Source of the DNA: Hyaloscypha bicolor E
Taxonomy: Eukaryota > Ascomycota > Leotiomycetes > Helotiales > Hyaloscyphaceae
NCBI RefSeq assembly: GCF_002865645.1
Contig: NW_020194708.1
Span: 1-64,000 of the forward strand
DNA length: 64,000 nt
Direction of reading: 5' to 3'
In this document: positions 59,870 through 64,000 of the stretch, one piece after another
Position numbering within the stretch: the first letter of the stretch is position 1
Layout: each line of letters begins with the position of its first letter
Position numbers and translations under genes: made by a program
The notes under the pieces: model-generated
What the model was told of the DNA's origin: nothing
Seen by the model: only the letters and a program-made list of their open reading frames with translations
Database searches by the model: none

Positions 59870-60060
59870 GGTTTAAAGAAAAAGGGGTTTAAAGGAGAAG
59901 GAATTAAAGAAGAAGGGATTTAAAGGAGAAGGGGTTAAAGAAGGAGGGGTTTAAAGGAGAAGGGGTTTAAAAGAAGAGGGGTTAAAGAAGGAGGGGTTTG
60001 GAAGAGGAGGAATTAAAAGAAAAGAAGTTTAAAGAAGGAAGAGTTCGGAAAAGAAAAAAG
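59870..60060. repeat. Purine-rich tandem repeat, GGGGTTTAAAGGAGAA-like
   Basis: About ten degenerate units of 15-18 bases alternate GGGGTTTAAAGGAGAAGG and GGGGTTAAAGAAGGAG. In the plus-strand frame they would give a Lys/Glu/Gly-rich stretch, so they may belong to the coding remnant upstream. Confidence 0.75.
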
Positions 60061-62940
60061 AGGTTATAGGTAGTCAGATATTAGCTTTTAGTATTAATAG
60101 AGGTATTAGTAAAGGGTAATAAAATACTAGCTCTTAGTATTAATAGTAAAGTTAAAAAAATATAGAAAAAGAATAGAGGTTTTAAAATAAAGATAAAATA
60201 CAGTTATACTTTTATAAAAAAATAAAAAAATATTAGTATAAGGTAATTATATTATTAAATTCTATATTTATTTTTGCTATTTATTAAGAATATATATCTC
60301 TTAGGGAAAAGTATTATTTAGTATTTCTAGGAAATAATAATTTAATAATAATACTATTAAAAAAACCAAACCTAATATATTTAAATATACTAAAATAAGG
60401 CAATTATTTTTATATTAAAAATTAAATTATAGTATTACTAGATATAGAACTATTTTAGTTTATAGACTAGACTATATATAGAGATCCGAGAATATTAAAG
60501 CTTACTCGAATTATTTATAGAATAGCTATATAGATAGCTAGTAATATAATAAGGTAATATTATACCTTATCTAATTAGGTTAATAATAAAGCCCTTTATT
60601 ATAGTAAATATATAATATCTGTTTTTTGAGGTATTATATAGCTAGAGAAGAAAGATATATAACTATATAATCCCTAGGTTCTTGAAATTAACTAGAAATT
60701 AGTTAATTAGAAATAAGTAAATATTACTTTTTATATTTCTAATTTAACTAGCTACTAGAGTAATAAGATTCTCAATATAACTAATTTAATAATACTAGGA
60801 AATCCAGACAGTTTCTTATTATTTATATACTTTTCCCTTACTTTTAGTAAACTATAGAGAGCTCTTATTAATATTAGGCCCAGCTATCTTAAGAGATCCA
60901 GAGCCTTTACCCTAAGCTTCCTGGACTACTAGTACTACTAACCCCGAGCTTTTGCCCTAGGTCTCTTATATAGCTGCCTAAAAGGCTTCTTATATAATAG
61001 ATATTAAGCTTTCGCTTTTATCCTACTAAATAACTAGCTTACTAAGCCTCTTTTCGTTTTATATTATATAATCGAGACTCTATTAAAGAGCCTCTATTAT
61101 AAGCCTTATTTCCTCTTATAAGTTCGTAATCTCCAAATTCTTTTTTATAAGACTATTAAGATACTTTAAACTTATAGATAATTGTTTTCTCTTAACTATC
61201 TTACTTTAAGAATTTCCTAAAAAGAAATAAAATATCTTTATATTTAGCTCTTTAAGATTCTTTATATAGATTTTAGTAAGACTTTATTTTTCAATTTCAA
61301 ATTCCTTTTTTATAGCTTTTAAAAGCCATATTCTCTTATTAAGTCTATTTATATAGGTATTACTTTTTTTAATTACTATATCTCTTTTCTTTTTAAAGCT
61401 TTATTTTTATATTTTAAATTACTTCTTTTCCTTTATAAGATCTACTAGCCTCTTTTTTAATATATACTAATACCTATTAATATAACCTTTTATTATAGAC
61501 TTCCTTAGCTACTTATATTATTTATTAAATATCTTATTAAAGGGCTCCTCTAAATTACCGGCTAAAATAGGCTCAGTAGCTAGAATAGGCTTATAGACTA
61601 GAGTTTTAGTAGCTGGGGTAAACTTACGGGCTAGAGTTTTAGTAGCTAGAGTAGGCTTACTAGCTAGAGTTTATAGAGACTTAGATCTCTTATAGTTCCC
61701 TTAATAAATAATACTAAGTTATTTACTAGTACTTTAATACTAATACTACTTCTCTTTAGATATATAATTATTTCTAATTATATTACTATTAGAGTTATTA
61801 GTATTAAGGGTTTTTAATAAGTTATTAGTATTAGGGATTATTATTAAATTAATTATTAGCCTTTTATATAATTAATAATCCTATAGAGGCCACTTTTTTT
61901 TAATAGAAATAAGGAAGTAAAGTTTGGGCTCTTAATAGTTTATACTAGAATATATTTTCTTTATATATTTAAGGAACTATTTAAAAGTATAATTTTCTCT
62001 AAATAAAACCGGGAAATCCGAAATTTTAAAGCAGGTAATTCTATTAGTAAGATAGCCTATAATTAGGCTTTAATTCTTAAGGTCAAGTTTATAGTATTTA
62101 GCCCTTCTAATACCTTTCTAGATATTAGACTCTAGGAGGCAATTAAGTACCTAGCTACTAAGCCTTATAAATATCTTATAAGAGTCAAGAAAAAATAAGA
62201 GTTTTAAAGAAGTAATTTATTTAAACGGCTTCCCAGAATAGCTAATATAGTAATAGATAGTTATTAATAAGCCTATTAGTAAAGGCTTATTAGCAGGATT
62301 ATGGCTATATCTACTAGTTAGCCCTTCTTTATTATACTTTTTCTTATTATTTTCCTTTACTTTTAATTCTTACTAATTACGAGCCTTAGTTAAAATACTT
62401 TTCTAGAGCCTCGATTTCTTTTTTTTCTTCCTAGTAAAGGCGAGATCGTCTTCCTATATACTATAAAAAATATCTCTAGTAATAGTTCTTTAGAGACTTT
62501 CCTTTTCCTTTCTTATCTACTTCTTCTTCTCCTTTTTTTCTCTTTTCTTCTTATCTTTTTAGAACTTGGCCTAATAAATATACTAATTTCTAGTATTTAC
62601 CTCTTTAGTACTATTATTATTATTATTTCTCTTATTATTCTTAGAAGGGCAAGAGGCAAGAGGCTTTGGCTTTGGCTTATAGGTCTTCTATAGATACTTC
62701 TTTTCTGAGTTGAATTCGGTCGGGCTTAAGGAGGGAAAGACAGTACTATAGTAGCTATAAAAAGGGCTAATACCCTTCTGCTTTTAGTACTTTTCATAGT
62801 AGGCTATAGTATTATAATATATAAAGTCTTAGATAAGGTAGTTTTAAAGAGATTAGATTAAGAATAGAAATAAAAGGAAGTAAAAATAGTAATCTAGGAA
62901 ATAAGAATATAATAGGAAAACCCCTTTATATTAAAGAATC
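60061..62940. other. AT-rich RIP-degraded sequence with a 33-base repeat
   Basis: No gene recognised. At 61,575-61,673 three 33-base units (AGTAGCTAGAATAGGCTTA, then GACTAGAGTTTT) occur in tandem; the length would keep a reading frame (11 codons). TTCTTCTTCTCC-type pyrimidine tracts lie around 62,510-62,560. Confidence 0.55.
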
Positions 62941-63238
62941 GGTAGGACTATCTATTTCTATTTTGGATATAGATTCATACCGAGTTATCCTATAGTATAT
63001 CTTTATTTATTACTACCGGTTTCGGATATGCCTTTTACTAACTAGTAACTCTATATATATCCTTATTTATTACTACTAGTTTCGGATATATCTCCTGCCG
63101 GCCGGCTACTCCAAGTATATCCTTATTTAGTACTACCGGTTTCAGGTATACTTCCCATAAACTAGTAACTTCGTATATCTTGACTTATTTTTGCCGGTTT
63201 TAAATATACCTTTTACTAACTAGTTATTCCAAATATAT
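62941..63238. repeat. 60-base minisatellite, about five units
   Basis: Units begin at 62,941 (diverged), 63,001, 63,061, 63,121 and 63,181, exactly 60 bases apart. The core is TATTTATTACTACCGGTTTC, then GGATAT and ACTAACTAGTAACTC. The copies keep CCGG and GCCGGCCGG motifs despite the AT-rich surroundings. Sixty bases would be 20 codons. Confidence 0.85.
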
Positions 63239-63516
63239 TCTCTATAACTAATTCTCTAATCCGATATAATTCCGTTCTTCTATATATACCTTATATATAT
63301 AAAGCTAGTTATATATTAGTAAGAGTAGAAAGAAGGGGCAAAGGGGTATTATAGGTAGTAATACGGGGCTAGTATAACCTTATAAGAATAATTCAGAAAT
63401 ATTATAGTTAATTATATTATAAATTATCTATACTTAGAAATATGATTTAATTATATATATAAGTCTTATAATAAATAGTAATAAAGGGACTTAAGTTAGG
63501 TATAGTTATACCTATA

Positions 63517-63632
63517 GAATGCGGTATTTTGGTTACGGGCGATTTTTGGTGGGGTGCATACGTGCCACAAACCAGACATTGAAGGTCGAAAACCAGATTC
63601 GAAAATCGCTTGGTCTTCTGATCCTTACGGCT
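63517..63632. mobile_element. Half copy of the foldback element
   Basis: GAATGCGGTATTTTGGTTAC, then GGGCGATTTTTGG, GCATACGTGCCACAAACCAG, and on to ATCGCTTGGTCTTCTGATCC matches one arm and the loop of the 54,053-54,235 element plus its outer flank. The second arm is missing: after about 63,632 the sequence is unrelated and of normal composition. The copy shows few RIP changes and lies exactly at the AT-rich/normal boundary. Confidence 0.75.
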
Positions 63633-63816
63633 TTCCGTACGCGCTGCGCCACAAAATGAATCATGTGCTGCAAGTGTCGGGCGCGCCTTGCGAAAGGCTA
63701 CCAGGCATCGAGCACTCTCATCCAACACTCCACTCTGGACTAGAATTGCGGAAATTGATCCAAACTTGACCTTTTCAGACACGGCAGACACAGGAGATCC
63801 TAAGCAGTCCGAAATC
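63633..63816. promoter_or_regulatory. Upstream region of the third HET gene
   Basis: About 180 bases of normal composition between the half foldback and the ATG at 63,817. No specific site is assigned. Confidence 0.35.
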
Positions 63817-64000
63817 ATGCGTCTTTTGGAGTTCAAAGGCCTGGCGAGTTCAGCCTCGTCCAGGTTACTCCCAATACCACTCCCGCATATGCAATACTCT
63901 CCCACACCTGGACAGATGACCAAGAGGTCACTTACCAGGATTTCATTAGTAATACCGGGGAGAGCAAGTCTAGCTATGGCAAGACTACCTTTTGTGGAGA
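63817..64000 (+). pseudogene. HET-domain protein, 5' part, frameshifted, runs off the window
   Basis: ATG at 63,817 opens MRLLEFKGL; from about 63,840 the family sequence continues in another frame: GEFSLVQVTPN, then AYAILSHTWTDDQEVTY, QDFISNTGESKSSYGKTTFCG. This is the start of the HET domain (YAILSHTW, GYxKIxFCG) as in the gene at 30,897-31,888, with which it shares MRLL..GEFSL. No ATG exists in the second frame nearby and no intron fits in 20 bases, so a one-base indel between 63,826 and 63,845 is the simplest reading. The rest lies outside the window. Confidence 0.75.

Noticed and set aside
1..64000. CRISPR arrays, tRNA or rRNA genes
   Set aside because: No array with regular spacers, no tRNA cloverleaf with GTTCRANNC context and no rRNA sequence were recognised; repeats present are tandem or transposon-derived.

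Overview
The window is the left end of a chromosome of a filamentous ascomycete (Pezizomycotina; I cannot assign the class). It opens with about 16 copies of the telomeric repeat AACCCT. The genes carry short GT..AG introns (about 47-80 bases) with CTNAC-type branch sites and encode typically fungal families: HET-domain proteins, a Zn2Cys6 regulator, a TauD-like dioxygenase and CFEM-like surface proteins. Most of the window is extremely AT-rich, with transition-only (C to T, G to A) differences between repeat copies, as repeat-induced point mutation (RIP) produces.

Layout. 1-95 telomere. 96-6,850 AT-rich subtelomeric repeats, including a ~1.5 kb tandem duplication that contains 182-base satellite units. 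About 6,900-21,600 is a gene island with normal base composition: a CFEM-like membrane protein gene (8,343-9,237, -), a TauD-type dioxygenase with one in-frame stop (10,924-12,464, +), a frameshifted Zn2Cys6 regulator (13,298-16,165, +), a solo LTR, a decayed RRM-like fragment, a second surface protein gene (17,652-18,535, -), a 452-base MITE with 43-base perfect inverted ends, and the C-terminal part of a HET gene (20,019-21,595, -). 21,600-29,573 holds a Copia-type retrotransposon (target duplication AGCTA) next to a 980-base TRIM-like element (target duplication TGATG). The N-terminal part of the same HET gene appears to lie beyond them at about 29,700-29,900. A second HET gene with a C-terminal membrane segment and one in-frame stop is at 30,897-31,888 (-).

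32,459-38,624 and 43,177-51,008 are two complete but RIP-destroyed Ty3/Gypsy elements, both coded on the minus strand, with matched LTRs and target duplications (ATAGA, AATAA). 52,600-54,240 is a small GC-richer nest of structured repeats (G-rich tracts, a hairpin module, an inverted-repeat element and a foldback palindrome). 54,240-63,500 is AT-rich again, with decayed plus-strand coding traces and several minisatellites. The last 500 bases return to normal composition and hold the start of a third HET gene, also frameshifted.

Main theme. Only two genes (both secreted/membrane CFEM-like) read through cleanly. Three others are nearly intact but each has one stop codon exactly where the family has a conserved tryptophan (TAG, TAG, TGA). 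This fits RIP leaking from neighbouring repeats, but the two TAGs also fit the class of fungal genes whose UAG is restored to UGG by A-to-I mRNA editing. All family names come from reading motifs by eye; no database search was run.
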